From assembly GCF_945290125.1 (NCBI RefSeq), contig NZ_CALYQV010000005.1:1-60075 (forward strand): a stretch of DNA of 60,075 nucleotides, given 5' to 3'. Shown here in pieces: positions 1 through 8,846 of the stretch. This stretch comes from an uncultured Lactobacillus sp. (GTDB taxonomy: Bacteria > Bacillota > Bacilli > Lactobacillales > Lactobacillaceae). Each line of letters begins with the position of its first letter. Position 1 is the stretch's first letter. Under the pieces are notes generated by a model. The model saw only the letters and a list, made by a program, of their open reading frames with translations. It ran no database searches and was not told the origin of the DNA. Made by a program: the position numbers and the translations under genes.

Positions 1-17
1 ACAAAAACAAATAAAAT

Positions 18-53
18 AAAAAAGCTTTGAGAACTACATTCCCAAAGCTTTTT
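18..53 (-). terminator. Rho-independent terminator after the D-2-hydroxyacid dehydrogenase
   Basis: Inverted repeat AAAAGCTTTG (20-29) and CAAAGCTTTT (43-52) around a 13-nt loop. Read on the minus strand it ends in a T-rich run, about 65 nt past the stop codon of the dehydrogenase. The A/T tails on both sides could also stop transcription on the plus strand. Confidence 0.75.
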
Positions 54-116
54 ATATATTTCTAACCTATTATTAACTATTTATTGGAGTATTTTGTCCT
101 AAATTAACTTTTGTCT

Positions 117-1106
117 TTACAAGTTAACCACGCTCTTTACTTCTCCACCGGAAATAATTGTTTTGGCATCGCTCAAAGCAATCTCAATACTGTTTTTAAC
201 GGCTAGTTTAGTGAAAAAGGCAATGTGCGGTGTAATCAAAACTTGGGGCATTGCTTTTAATTCCTTGTAATCTGCCGGCAATGAGTTCAGCATATCCTTT
301 TTATTATAAAAATCAGTTTCATCGGCTAAGGTATCAAGAGCAGCGGCAGAAATTTGTCCATTTTTTAGTGCCGCAATTAAAGCTTGTGTGTCAACCAAGC
401 CCCCACGAGCTACGTTAACCAAAATAGGCTTTTTCTTCATTTTATCAAAAGCAGTTTTGTCAATCATGTTTTCGGTACTTGCTAATAACGGGGTATGCAA
501 AGAAATAATATCGGATTCAGCAAGAATCGTATCAAAGTCAGTATAAGTAAGATATGGTTCTAAAGACGCGTCATAAACCGGATCACAAGCCAAAACTTTA
601 GCTCCTAATACGCTGTATAGGTGTGCACTGGCTCCACCGATATGGCCAGCTCCAATTATGCCAACAGTACAGTTAAAAATTTCTGTGCTAATTGTACTTT
701 CGTCATAAGTAAAATCACCATGTGCCATTCTGTCTCGGTAAATACCAATTTTACGCAATAAGTACATTGCGTCAGTTACGCCAAGCTCTGCAATAGCTCT
801 TGGTGAATACGCTGCAACGTTAGTAATCTTAATGCCGTTCTTTTTTGCTGCAGCTAAATCCTGGTTATCAATCCCAACTTGCCGAATGGCTAGTTGCGTA
901 ATGCCATACTGCTTAAATTTTTCATATACACTGGCACCTACAGGAAGATTGCCTTCAGAGCTTACGCCGTCAAAACCTTCAGCCAGTTCCGCATTTTCAG
1001 TACACAAATCATCGTGGACAATTTTTACTTCAACATTATTTTTTTGAGCCCAATTTTCAATACGGGATTCTTCCATTTTGATTACACCGTAACAAATAAT
1101 CTTCAT
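117..1106 (-). CDS. D-2-hydroxyacid dehydrogenase (D-hydroxyisocaproate/D-lactate dehydrogenase family)
   Basis: A 329-residue NAD-dependent D-isomer-specific 2-hydroxyacid dehydrogenase, a cytosolic enzyme that reduces 2-oxoacids to D-2-hydroxyacids while reoxidising NADH. The Rossmann motif GIIGAGHIGG lies near residues 149-158. The catalytic triad is visible as R234 (NVARGG), E263 (ADETD) and H294 (TPHIAFF), and length is normal for the family. From memory, the N-terminal half (GFDGVSSEG, YSPRAIAELGVTD, YLLRKIG) looks closer to Lactobacillus D-2-hydroxyisocaproate dehydrogenase than to the main fermentative D-LDH, so the substrate may be a branched or longer 2-oxoacid rather than pyruvate. 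The start has an AGGAG site upstream. It is a single gene with its own terminator. Family assignment is secure; the substrate is not. Confidence 0.92.
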   Translation of the reverse strand: MKIICYGVIKMEESRIENWAQKNNVEVKIVHDDLCTENAELAEGFDGVSSEGNLPVGASVYEKFKQYGITQLAIRQVGIDNQDLAAAKKNGIKITNVAAYSPRAIAELGVTDAMYLLRKIGIYRDRMAHGDFTYDESTISTEIFNCTVGIIGAGHIGGASAHLYSVLGAKVLACDPVYDASLEPYLTYTDFDTILAESDIISLHTPLLASTENMIDKTAFDKMKKKPILVNVARGGLVDTQALIAALKNGQISAAALDTLADETDFYNKKDMLNSLPADYKELKAMPQVLITPHIAFFTKLAVKNSIEIALSDAKTIISGGEVKSVVNL

Positions 1107-1181
1107 TTACTCTTTCTCCTATTCTTAATTCAAACCTAAAAGTTTACTTCAATATTTATGAACTAAAAAGTCTTATAAACT

Positions 1182-1889
1182 TTAATTCACAACATCTCCA
1201 ATACCAGAACTAGTATTTTGGTCATATTCAAGTCCATGAATACACACTAAAGGTATATTGACTCCTCGTTGCCCCATTACTAAACCAGCAGCAGCTGCCA
1301 GCAAATCACAAAGCGTTTCAGCTGTACCAGCTTCTTTATTTATCCTTAAGCCATTTAATCCGTATAAGCCAACTGCTACCTGATTAGCACCTTTTTTATC
1401 TATTCTGCCATCACTGTCAGTAATGATTACACTAGTTTTTACACCTAATTCTTGGTAAAAAGTATTGCTAATATGTTTAGCCGTTAAATCACAATTTTGA
1501 GGCAAAATTATCGCTGTATTATTTTTACCCTTGTCAACACCGCCACTAGTTAAAAACAAACCGTTGGGAAGCCAAGCACCAATATGATTTCCACTTATTT
1601 CTAATTTACTGTCAGATGGGTCATCGGTTTGGTCAATAATCACTTGAATTAAACTGGCATCCTTTCTGGGTATGCGTTGATGAATTCTTTTTGCCACAGA
1701 AGTTGGTGCTACTTGGCTTAAATCCACAATATTGCCCTCTGCCATTGAGCAAATTTTAGACGTTACACAAATAATGTCGCCAGCAGCAATTTGGAAATGT
1801 TCCTTTTTGACCGTTTCAACCAATATTTGGGGTAAGTCACAAGCTTTAGAAATTATGGGCACGCCTTGCAAGCCAGTAATAGTAACCAT
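1182..1889 (-). CDS. CofE-like coenzyme F420-0:L-glutamate ligase family protein
   Basis: 235 residues matching the CofE/FbiB ligase family, which adds gamma-linked glutamate to coenzyme F420-0. The segment GDIICVTSKICSMAEGNIV near residues 37-55 corresponds to the family's N-terminal signature, followed by conserved blocks such as LTSGGVDKGKNN, IITDSDGR and GLNGLRINKEAGTAETLCD. Length is close to stand-alone archaeal CofE. No other F420 biosynthesis gene is in the window and lactobacilli are not known to make F420, so the acceptor is probably a different molecule; a folate-like or other gamma-glutamylated compound is only a guess. An AAGGA site precedes the ATG. It is monocistronic and divergent from the MFS gene. 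Confidence 0.8.
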   Translation of the reverse strand: MVTITGLQGVPIISKACDLPQILVETVKKEHFQIAAGDIICVTSKICSMAEGNIVDLSQVAPTSVAKRIHQRIPRKDASLIQVIIDQTDDPSDSKLEISGNHIGAWLPNGLFLTSGGVDKGKNNTAIILPQNCDLTAKHISNTFYQELGVKTSVIITDSDGRIDKKGANQVAVGLYGLNGLRINKEAGTAETLCDLLAAAAGLVMGQRGVNIPLVCIHGLEYDQNTSSGIGDVVN

Positions 1890-2168
1890 ATAAAAATCCT
1901 TATCATGTCCGGTATTATTATTTTTTTTTAATATTTATATAATACTCTAAAATGTTGAACAACACAATGTATTTTATGGCTTTGGCAGCATAAAAAAACA
2001 TTATTCTTAATGATCTTGATAAAGTTAACAATTAAATCTAGGTCTAGGAATTTGTATAGTGAAAAAGTCCGTTTTAACTAATGAAAATGGCCGTTTATGT
2101 TACTTTTGCTGCCAGCAAAATTCCTACATGTTACGCTTCTCATTATAACAAATGAAAGCGTGATAAAA

Positions 2169-3438
2169 ATGGACAGTAATAAATTTCTCAATCGCAATCA
2201 AATATTATTACCGCTAATCAACTTGCTATCGAATTTTGGTAGTATTCTGGTTGGAATAGGTGGTTCACTAATTATCCGTGAATACTCAGATAATATCGTT
2301 GTTAATGGCTTGATATCCAGTATTAGTTCCTTAGCACTTATTTTAAGCGTCCTATTTATTGGATCACGACTTGATAATGTCGACAAGCGCCGCATGTTAA
2401 TTTGGATATATATCTTTCTGTGTTTATTCTTATTACTGCCCTTTTCTTTTCCCAAAATATACTTTATCCCCTTATATATTCTAGTTGACCTTTGCATTAC
2501 AATGTTCAGTTTAGTTGAAGGACTATCATTTACGGGAACTTTAAAATCTCTTCTGACTGATAAATCCCTTGAAAAAACAATTAACTACAATTCTATTGCT
2601 GGTCTGATCGGTAATATAGCCAGTGTAGCTGCAATAGCAATATTGATTTTGACTACGCACAATTATTTATATTTTCTCCTAGTAGCAAGCAGCGGCTTTT
2701 TCATTAACATTTTTCTATCTCTAGCTTTGCACCAGAGGCATTTTATTAAAGATAAAAACAATTTTAAAACCATAACTCATTTGATCAAAGTCTGGCACGA
2801 GATTATCACTAGTAAAGGCTTACGCGCAGCAATTATTGTTGCCATGTTTAATGGTGCTCTTCAATCTGTATTCAACGGACTGATGATCTACTTCTGGAAA
2901 GTAATTGATCCTAAATACAGTCAAGTATACTGGCTGCTGTTTGCCGTAGTCAGTGGCCTCTTTTTAGGAGCTGTGCTTATTCGCTTTGACAGCCACTTCT
3001 GGTTACTGTGCACCCTAGTCATAATTACCACTTTAGCATTATGTTTGATTGGAATAAGTACCGCTGGTATACTGTGCACCCTAGTCATAATTACCACTTT
3101 AGCATTAGGCATTTTCTTTTTAAAACAAACAATCGCTACCATGTTCATTGGTACAGTGTTAATTTATGGAGAAACTTTACCAATCGGTAATTGGTGCAGC
3201 AAAGTAAGAATTAAAAGGACTAGTAAAAATGTTCAGTCTGCTCAATCAAGTTTTTTGCAACTAGGCAGTGCACTATTAAATATCTTTTTTACAGTTGGAG
3301 TTTCGGCTATTGCCAATGGCCTTACACCGGCCTGTTCTTACGCTCCTTGCTAGCGGAATTTCGTTATTAATAGTTTTTGTCATTTTTGGTATTAACGTGC
3401 AAAAATACCGCTTAGGCAAAAGCAACAGGTCTAATTAA
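2169..3438 (+). pseudogene. MFS transporter with a C-terminal frameshift
   Basis: A multi-pass membrane protein of the major facilitator type (NGLISSISSLALILSVLFIG, the loop DNVDKRR after an early helix, many hydrophobic segments). The main frame stops at 3353 after the odd tail TPACSYAPC. In the next frame the hydrophobic end continues from about 3330 as LTLLASGISLLIVFVIFG and reaches a stop at 3436-3438, so about 28 residues are cut off by a 1-nt indel between roughly 3300 and 3350. A 38-bp direct repeat further disrupts a late membrane segment. The upstream in-frame ATG at 2097 gives a hydrophobic extension without family character, so I place the start at 2169, although its ribosome site is weak. 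Substrate unknown. A base-calling error could also explain the shift. Confidence 0.6.
3004..3107 (+). repeat. 38-bp exact direct repeat inside the MFS gene
   Basis: Positions 3004-3041 and 3070-3107 are identical over 38 bases and are offset by 66 bp, which keeps the reading frame. The protein therefore contains LCTLVIITTLAL twice, 22 residues apart. The 28 bases between the copies are not duplicated. Confidence 0.9.
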
Positions 3439-3475
3439 ATTTTTTCTTCTTCGATATATCAATTTAGTAAAACAA

Positions 3476-3520
3476 TAAAAAAAGCTCTATCTAGCCCATT
3501 TTTACTATGATAGAACTTTT
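3476..3520 (-). terminator. Terminator between the MFS gene and the BspA-like gene
   Basis: Arms AAAGCTCTATC (3481-3491) and GATAGAACTTT (3509-3519) pair with one mismatch. On the minus strand the hairpin is followed by seven T, about 20 nt beyond the surface-protein stop codon. It may also act on the plus strand for the MFS gene. Confidence 0.75.
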
Positions 3521-3541
3521 CTAATTATTATTTCTCAATTG

Positions 3542-6175
3542 CTAAAAATTAGCTTTTTTAATATAGCGATTCTTACCAACAATATAGTACAGCTTATTAT
3601 GCATTTTAACTGCTCCACCATATGTTCTGATCGTTTGTTTCTTTATCAATACTTTACGACCAGAACGCTTTACTTTCTTATTAGCCTTCCTAGTGTAGAT
3701 ATAGGCATTGTGCTTAAGTTTGCGTTTAATACCTGTAACATTATTAGCCTTAACAAAAGTATCGTTTTCAAGTTCGTAATATTTCTGATTCTGAATAAGC
3801 CTACTGCCATAAGTTGTAATTTTTTGGCCTATAAAGTATTCGCCAGCTTTACGGCTACCATTTTGGTCATATAGATAGGAATTATGACGAACAGTTCGAA
3901 TGACACCATTTCTCGAATAAACATAAGTAACAGTTTGTGGCTGGCTGCTAAAGAAGCCGGTAGCATTAACAGGTCTAATTTTAAGAGTATAACCTGTAAT
4001 ATCCAAAGCCTTAGTAATGTAACCTTCACCAACAACACCAGTTAAAATCTTAGACGGAGCAATTTCATTATCGTTCTCATCCTGATAATGAACTTCAACC
4101 CTTGCTATAGTATTATTATCATTTATTCCTGAGTTTGTTCCATGACCGTTTGAGCCTGAATTGTTTGAATCGGAATTGTTTGAATCAGAATTATTATTAG
4201 AATCCTTCTTTTTGTAGACAAATATAATGTCATCTACGTTTTCGCCTATCAGTCCTTTAGCATTTTTCGGCATAACTGTTAAAACATAACCAGGAATTTC
4301 TTTGACTTTAGCTTCATAAGGAGTGCTGTATGTACCAGTGTAAGTCTCATCAGGCGCAAGCGTCTTGCCCTTTTCATCTTGATAATGAGCTGTTATTGTA
4401 GTTTCACGCACGTACGTTTCATCTTTTGCACCATCTTGCCAATTTTTCATCAGTTCATCTGATGACCATTTTTCTGAGGCCTCAGGGTGCTGCATTGTTC
4501 CGTTAATACCAACATTTAACCAAGTCCCTGGTGTATCAAGACCCATATCTGAAACGTGTTTGTTTCCTTTTCCCAGTTTCAAAACTAGCAATCCTGCTTG
4601 ACCTTTTAACATGTAGCCACAATGAGTTTTATCGCTAATTTTAAAATTGCTGATATCTAGAGTCCTTAAGTTAGAAAGTTCAGGATACTTCTCGCCATTT
4701 GTAGTATCAGCGTAGAGATAGAACATTTCCCCCATGTTAGTTACATTTGTTGTATCAAAACTTGACACGTTCAAACTGATTAAACTATTCGTATCTCGAA
4801 ACATGCCGTACATGTCCGTAACTTTTGCGGTATTAAAGTTGCTAAGATCTAAAGATGTTAACTTATTACATGCTTGAAACATACTATTCATAGTTGTAAC
4901 TTTAGAAGTATCAAAGCTAGAAATGTTCAGCTCTTTTAATTTTGTACATTTGAAAAACATTCCATCCATCTCAGTCACATTACTAGTATCAAAGTTGGAA
5001 AGATCAAGGGACGTAAGTTTAGAATCCCAACCAAAGACTTGGCCTGTACCGCTAATATGAAAATAATACATACAGAACATTGCCGCCATATTTGTCACAT
5101 TACTGGTATTAAAATTGTGTACGTCAACAGTAGGTAAACTTGCACAATAATTAAACATATACTCCATATTTTTAACCTTAGAGGTGTCAAAGCTAGTAAC
5201 ATTTAATTTTTCAAGACCCTTACACTCTGCAAACATAAATGACATATCTGTGACTTGGGAAGTATTAAAATTCTTCAAATCTAATTCTTTGAGACTTTCA
5301 CAACCAGCAAACATATATGACATATCTGTGACTTGGGAAGTATCAAATTTACTCAGGTCAATTTCTTCGAGATTGGTACAGGCTTCAAACATAGAATTCA
5401 TGTTTTCAACATTTGATGTATTAAAATGAGATAGATCTACGTGTTTAAGGCTAATGCATTGATAAAACCAGGCATACATGGTGGTCGCTTCCGAAGTATC
5501 AACGTTTTCTAAACCTTCAATATCAGTTAGGCCTTTAAGACGAATAAAAACTGACTTGACTTCGCCGACAATTTTAAAGTTACCGTCAAAGATTACCTTT
5601 TTTACCTTCGCAGACTCATTGTCACCTAGAAAACCACCTAAGACCCCGGGATTATTTTTTACAATAGTCGGATTATTCTTATCATGACTCCCACTCACAG
5701 TTAATACGTTAGTATCACTATCGTAACTTAAGTCAGCATTGCCCCACTTACCTGTTTTAATAGTTTTTGTACTAATTTTATTTTCATTCTTAGTGATGTC
5801 TGTTTCTGGTTGATCATTACCAGCAGAAGTTTGAGAATTTGATTCTTTATTGGTACCCTGCGGCGAGTCTACACTCCCATTTTGAGTTTCATCTACATTA
5901 TCTGTAGTACCATTAGCATTTCCTTCTGGTGCAGTGGTATTTGCATTATCAGTAGTATCGCCCTGATTATTTTCTTGAGACACAGTACTATTTGCTACAC
6001 GTGTTTTAGCACGACTGTCATTCTTATCCAAATTTTGTGCAGTTTCTTGTGTTCCTGAATTGCTATCAGCCTTAACCACATTAGTATTTAAAATTGCTAA
6101 ACCAATTGCGGCAGTAGTTAGACTGGTAAAAAGAAGCGTTTCAGTTCTCTTGTTATGGTTCAATCCTCTATTCAT
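3542..6175 (-). CDS. BspA-like leucine-rich repeat surface protein with MucBP and SLAP domains
   Basis: A secreted 877-residue adhesin-like protein. Order of parts: signal peptide (residues 1 to about 37, ending VVKADS); a Thr/Asn/Gln/Asp-rich stretch to about 135; a lead-in domain; ten to eleven DUF285-type leucine-rich units of about 25 residues (typical unit LDLSNFDTSNVTEMDGMF); two MucBP-like repeats, each starting with HYQDE; a Ser/Asn linker; and two C-terminal SLAP-like units rich in Lys and Tyr. There is no LPXTG sorting signal, so attachment is expected to be non-covalent through the SLAP part. BspA-type repeats bind host or matrix proteins in other bacteria, and MucBP repeats suggest mucus contact. 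Two units carry longer insertions (after AAMFCMYYF and GEMFYLYAD). Monocistronic. The ligand is unknown. Confidence 0.88.
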   Translation of the reverse strand: MNRGLNHNKRTETLLFTSLTTAAIGLAILNTNVVKADSNSGTQETAQNLDKNDSRAKTRVANSTVSQENNQGDTTDNANTTAPEGNANGTTDNVDETQNGSVDSPQGTNKESNSQTSAGNDQPETDITKNENKISTKTIKTGKWGNADLSYDSDTNVLTVSGSHDKNNPTIVKNNPGVLGGFLGDNESAKVKKVIFDGNFKIVGEVKSVFIRLKGLTDIEGLENVDTSEATTMYAWFYQCISLKHVDLSHFNTSNVENMNSMFEACTNLEEIDLSKFDTSQVTDMSYMFAGCESLKELDLKNFNTSQVTDMSFMFAECKGLEKLNVTSFDTSKVKNMEYMFNYCASLPTVDVHNFNTSNVTNMAAMFCMYYFHISGTGQVFGWDSKLTSLDLSNFDTSNVTEMDGMFFKCTKLKELNISSFDTSKVTTMNSMFQACNKLTSLDLSNFNTAKVTDMYGMFRDTNSLISLNVSSFDTTNVTNMGEMFYLYADTTNGEKYPELSNLRTLDISNFKISDKTHCGYMLKGQAGLLVLKLGKGNKHVSDMGLDTPGTWLNVGINGTMQHPEASEKWSSDELMKNWQDGAKDETYVRETTITAHYQDEKGKTLAPDETYTGTYSTPYEAKVKEIPGYVLTVMPKNAKGLIGENVDDIIFVYKKKDSNNNSDSNNSDSNNSGSNGHGTNSGINDNNTIARVEVHYQDENDNEIAPSKILTGVVGEGYITKALDITGYTLKIRPVNATGFFSSQPQTVTYVYSRNGVIRTVRHNSYLYDQNGSRKAGEYFIGQKITTYGSRLIQNQKYYELENDTFVKANNVTGIKRKLKHNAYIYTRKANKKVKRSGRKVLIKKQTIRTYGGAVKMHNKLYYIVGKNRYIKKANF

Positions 6176-6527
6176 TTTTCACCTCAATAATAAAACTTAT
6201 TTAATTTTGCCACAAAAAAAGTATGCATATTATTACACATCTAGTATATACGTCATTTAATAACATTTCAAATAGAATTATTTTCATAAAAGTGCTTAAA
6301 AGAGCCAGAAAATTAATATTAATAACAAATTAAAACAACAATTTTGCTATTAACTGTTAGTATATGTATATATCCCTTTAAAATGAGTTTTAATAATTTT
6401 AATATCAATTAACTAATAATAAAAACTATTAGCAAGGCGGTAAAAGCCATCAAGATCCAAAAACAAGCCACTTCTATTTCTAGAAACGACCTGTTTTTTC
6501 TTTATTTAGGATTATGCACTTAAAAAA
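6176..6527. other. Gene-free 352-bp spacer between the surface protein and ribH
   Basis: AT-rich spacer. Its left part must hold the promoter of the surface-protein gene, whose ribosome site GAGGTG sits just before the ATG. Its right part holds a hairpin candidate for ending the rib operon. I see no open frame with a credible start site and no further conserved structure. Confidence 0.5.
6459..6498 (-). terminator. Probable terminator of the rib operon
   Basis: Imperfect hairpin: inner stem TTCTA/TAGAA (6472-6476 and 6480-6484), outer A/T arms around AAAACA and TGTTTT. On the minus strand it ends in a T run. It lies about 30 nt beyond the ribH stop. The stem is weak, so this is tentative. 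Confidence 0.4.
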
Positions 6528-7001
6528 TTATAGTTGCTTTATCTGTTCTTCTATGTTTAATACTTCTAAGACATCTGTAGCACACTCAGCTCCTTTATTG
6601 CCTGCTTTACCTCCGGCACGATCGGTTGCTTGTGCGACCGTATCGGTCATAAGTACACCAAACATGACTGGGACCGGCCCATTGGCTGATGCGGCAGCTA
6701 GCTGAGAAGTTGTACCTTCACAAACATACGTAAAGTGAGCCGTTTCACCTCTAATTACAGCTCCTAATGCAATAATGCCATCAACCTTGCCACTTTTTGC
6801 CAGGCAGTTGATTGTACGAGCAATTTCAAAAGCACCGGGTACTTTAACAATCACTATATTTTCATCTTTTACTCCTGATTTTTTCAATTGCTCTAGCGCA
6901 CCTGAAAGTAGGCGGTCAGTTACTACACCGTTAAACTGAGCAACGACAATACCAATCTTTTTATCCTGTCCTTGGGCAATATTGCCAATAATTTCTTTCA
7001 T
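6528..7001 (-). CDS. ribH: 6,7-dimethyl-8-ribityllumazine synthase
   Basis: Lumazine synthase, 157 residues, condenses 5-amino-6-ribitylamino-uracil with 3,4-dihydroxy-2-butanone 4-phosphate to give the riboflavin precursor. Family landmarks include the start IGIVVAQFNGVVTDRLLSGA, the segment VPGAFEIARTINCLA, and GALGAVIRGETAHF-type residues (here ALGAVIRGETAHFTYV), which form the substrate pocket with its catalytic His. Length equals the usual 150-160 residues that assemble into icosahedral or pentameric particles. It is the last gene of the rib operon and starts one base after the ribBA stop codon, so it is almost certainly co-translated. Regulation is through the FMN riboswitch upstream of ribD. 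Confidence 0.97.
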   Translation of the reverse strand: MKEIIGNIAQGQDKKIGIVVAQFNGVVTDRLLSGALEQLKKSGVKDENIVIVKVPGAFEIARTINCLAKSGKVDGIIALGAVIRGETAHFTYVCEGTTSQLAAASANGPVPVMFGVLMTDTVAQATDRAGGKAGNKGAECATDVLEVLNIEEQIKQL

Positions 7002-7002
7002 G

Positions 7003-8229
7003 TTAATCTACCTCGTTTAAAATATGATTCATTTCATGCTTTTTAGTAGCCAAGTAATTTTTATTTTCTGCAGTCATGCCGACTTCAACTGGAATACGTT
7101 TAGTAACTTTAATACCATAGTTTTCTAGTTGCGTTACTTTATCCGGATTATTGGTCATTAATTCAACTTCGCTCACGCCTTTTTGTCTTAAAATCTCGGC
7201 AGCAACATTATAGCGGCGGGCGTCAACCGGCAAGCCAAGATGCTGGTTAGCTTCAACTGTATTCATGCCTTCATCTTGCAGCTTATAAGTTCGTAACTTG
7301 TTCTCTAAGCCGATTCCCCGACCTTCTTGACGCAAGTATAAAACCGCTCCTGAACCATTTTGTTCAATTTTAGTCAATGCTGCGGCAAGTTGAGCGCCAC
7401 AATCACACCGCTTAGAACCAAATACATCTCCCGTTAAGCATTCACTGTGAAGTCGCAATAAAAGTGGCTCACCTTTTTTAACTTCACCCTTGCTAATTAA
7501 TAAAGTAGGCTGTTTTTCAGGATGCTTTTTATCCCTGAAGCCTTCAAGCTGGAAGTGACCGTATTTTGTAGGAAAGTCAACCTTGGTAAAAGATTCAATG
7601 CCCAAATCTTTGTTTTCTAGATTTTTGCGGTATGCTATTAACTCTTCAATGGTCAAATAAGGAATGCCAAGTCCTTCTGCCAAAGCTTTCAAATCTTTGC
7701 GTCTGGCCATTGTTCCGTCTTTTTTAATGCACTCACAAATAAAGCCAATAGGCGCAACTCCTGCCAATCTGGCCAGATCCAAAGCGGCTTCAGTATGACC
7801 TGTGCGTTCCAGTACACCGCCTTCTTTAGCTACTAAGGGAAAGACATGACCCGGATGATAAAAATCAGCCCACTGGCTATTCGGATCAGCCAGTTTTTTA
7901 ATAGTTTTAGCACGGTCAAAAGCTGAAATTCCCGTAGTGGTTTCAGTAGAATCAACACTAAGAGTAAAAGCCGTGCCAAAAGTATCATTCGAACCAGTTT
8001 CAATTGGTTTTAGCTGCAAGCGGTCAGCGTATGCTTTACTCATCGGTACACATAATAATCCACGGGCTTTAGTAATCATCATGTTAACAGCTTGAGGTGT
8101 TACCTTTTCAGCCAGACCAATCATATCCCCCTCAGACTCACGCTGCGGCGAATCAGCCACAATAACCAACCCACCTGTTAGCATATGTTGCAATACCTTT
8201 TGCATTTTTTCATTCAGTTGTTCTGTCAT
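7003..8229 (-). CDS. ribBA: Bifunctional 3,4-dihydroxy-2-butanone-4-phosphate synthase / GTP cyclohydrolase II
   Basis: Supplies both branches of riboflavin synthesis. The N-terminal half (about 1-200) is DHBP synthase: RESEGDMIG carries the metal-binding acid residues, followed by YHPGHVFPLVAKEGGVLER and TGHTEAALDLARLAG. The C-terminal half is GTP cyclohydrolase II, with zinc cysteines in CLTGDVFGSKRCDCG and the block GRGIGLENKLRTYKLQDEG. I chose the ATG at 8229 because GGAGG stands six bases before it. An alternative ATG at 8241 overlaps the ribE stop as TAATG and would add four residues; a still longer TTG start at 8259 is less likely. DHBP synthases usually have DDEDRENEGD at the metal site; the first part here is the divergent ADSPQRESEGD. 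Confidence 0.95.
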   Translation of the reverse strand: MTEQLNEKMQKVLQHMLTGGLVIVADSPQRESEGDMIGLAEKVTPQAVNMMITKARGLLCVPMSKAYADRLQLKPIETGSNDTFGTAFTLSVDSTETTTGISAFDRAKTIKKLADPNSQWADFYHPGHVFPLVAKEGGVLERTGHTEAALDLARLAGVAPIGFICECIKKDGTMARRKDLKALAEGLGIPYLTIEELIAYRKNLENKDLGIESFTKVDFPTKYGHFQLEGFRDKKHPEKQPTLLISKGEVKKGEPLLLRLHSECLTGDVFGSKRCDCGAQLAAALTKIEQNGSGAVLYLRQEGRGIGLENKLRTYKLQDEGMNTVEANQHLGLPVDARRYNVAAEILRQKGVSEVELMTNNPDKVTQLENYGIKVTKRIPVEVGMTAENKNYLATKKHEMNHILNEVD

Positions 8230-8240
8230 TTTTTCCTCCA

Positions 8241-8846
8241 TTAAAATTCCTTTTTCCAAGCTTGAATTTGTTTAACAGCGTACCGACCAATCATATCCAC
8301 TTCAATATTTACTTTGTCATGCACTTGGTAGTGGGCCAAAGTAGTATTTTGTATTGTATATGGTATTAAACTCACCCCAAAATGATCATTTTGCGCCATT
8401 GTCACGGTTAAACTAATACCGTCAATGGCAATTGAACCCTTTTCAACAATAAAAGGAGCATATTTATGCGGTATTGTGAATTCTAATTCTACAGAATTTT
8501 CATTTTCATCCTGCTTTATCAATTCTGCTGTAGTATCAACGTGTCCCGCAACAATATGACCATCAAGCTTACCGTTTAAAGACAATGATGGCTCTAAATT
8601 TACCAAACTACCTTTTTGCAAATTGCCCAAATTAGTCCTTTTCATTGTTTCCGGCATCACGTCTACTACAAAATCATTATCACTCCAGTCGGTAACGGTT
8701 AAACAAATACCATTAATGGCAATGCTTGCCCCTAAAGGCAAATCTGCTTGTACCAATTTAGGAGCACAAATACCTAGTCTGGCATGTTGCTCACTAATTT
8801 CCAAACGGGTAATTGTACCCGTAGTTTGAATTATTCCTGTAAACAT
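8241..8846 (-). CDS. ribE: Riboflavin synthase, alpha subunit
   Basis: Last step of riboflavin synthesis: dismutation of two 6,7-dimethyl-8-ribityllumazine molecules. The 201 residues contain the expected two lumazine-binding barrels, each beginning with similar sequence: MFTGIIQTTGTI at the N-terminus with GICLTVTDW, and the second with HIVAGHVDTTAEL and GISLTVTMAQ. Length is typical. The gene overlaps the end of ribD by 16 bases, and its stop overlaps a possible ribBA start, showing tight translational coupling. In Bacillus nomenclature this gene is also called ribB or ribE. Confidence 0.96.
   Translation of the reverse strand: MFTGIIQTTGTITRLEISEQHARLGICAPKLVQADLPLGASIAINGICLTVTDWSDNDFVVDVMPETMKRTNLGNLQKGSLVNLEPSLSLNGKLDGHIVAGHVDTTAELIKQDENENSVELEFTIPHKYAPFIVEKGSIAIDGISLTVTMAQNDHFGVSLIPYTIQNTTLAHYQVHDKVNIEVDMIGRYAVKQIQAWKKEF

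Noticed and set aside
2097-2168. Upstream extension of the MFS gene from an ATG at 2097
   Set aside because: It adds 24 residues (MLLLLPAKFLHV...) with no family similarity and no ribosome site.
4640-5540. Regular repeat spacing that could be mistaken for a CRISPR or tandem DNA array
   Set aside because: The units are imperfect 75-bp coding repeats of the DUF285 protein fold, without constant repeat and variable spacer structure.
3829-5687. Several open frames on both strands across the surface-protein gene
   Set aside because: They are shadow frames produced by the repetitive leucine-rich and MucBP/SLAP coding sequence; none has a ribosome site.
8230-8259. TTG start for ribBA inside ribE
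   Set aside because: The ATG at 8229 has a better ribosome site (GGAGG, six bases) and the family does not need the extra residues.
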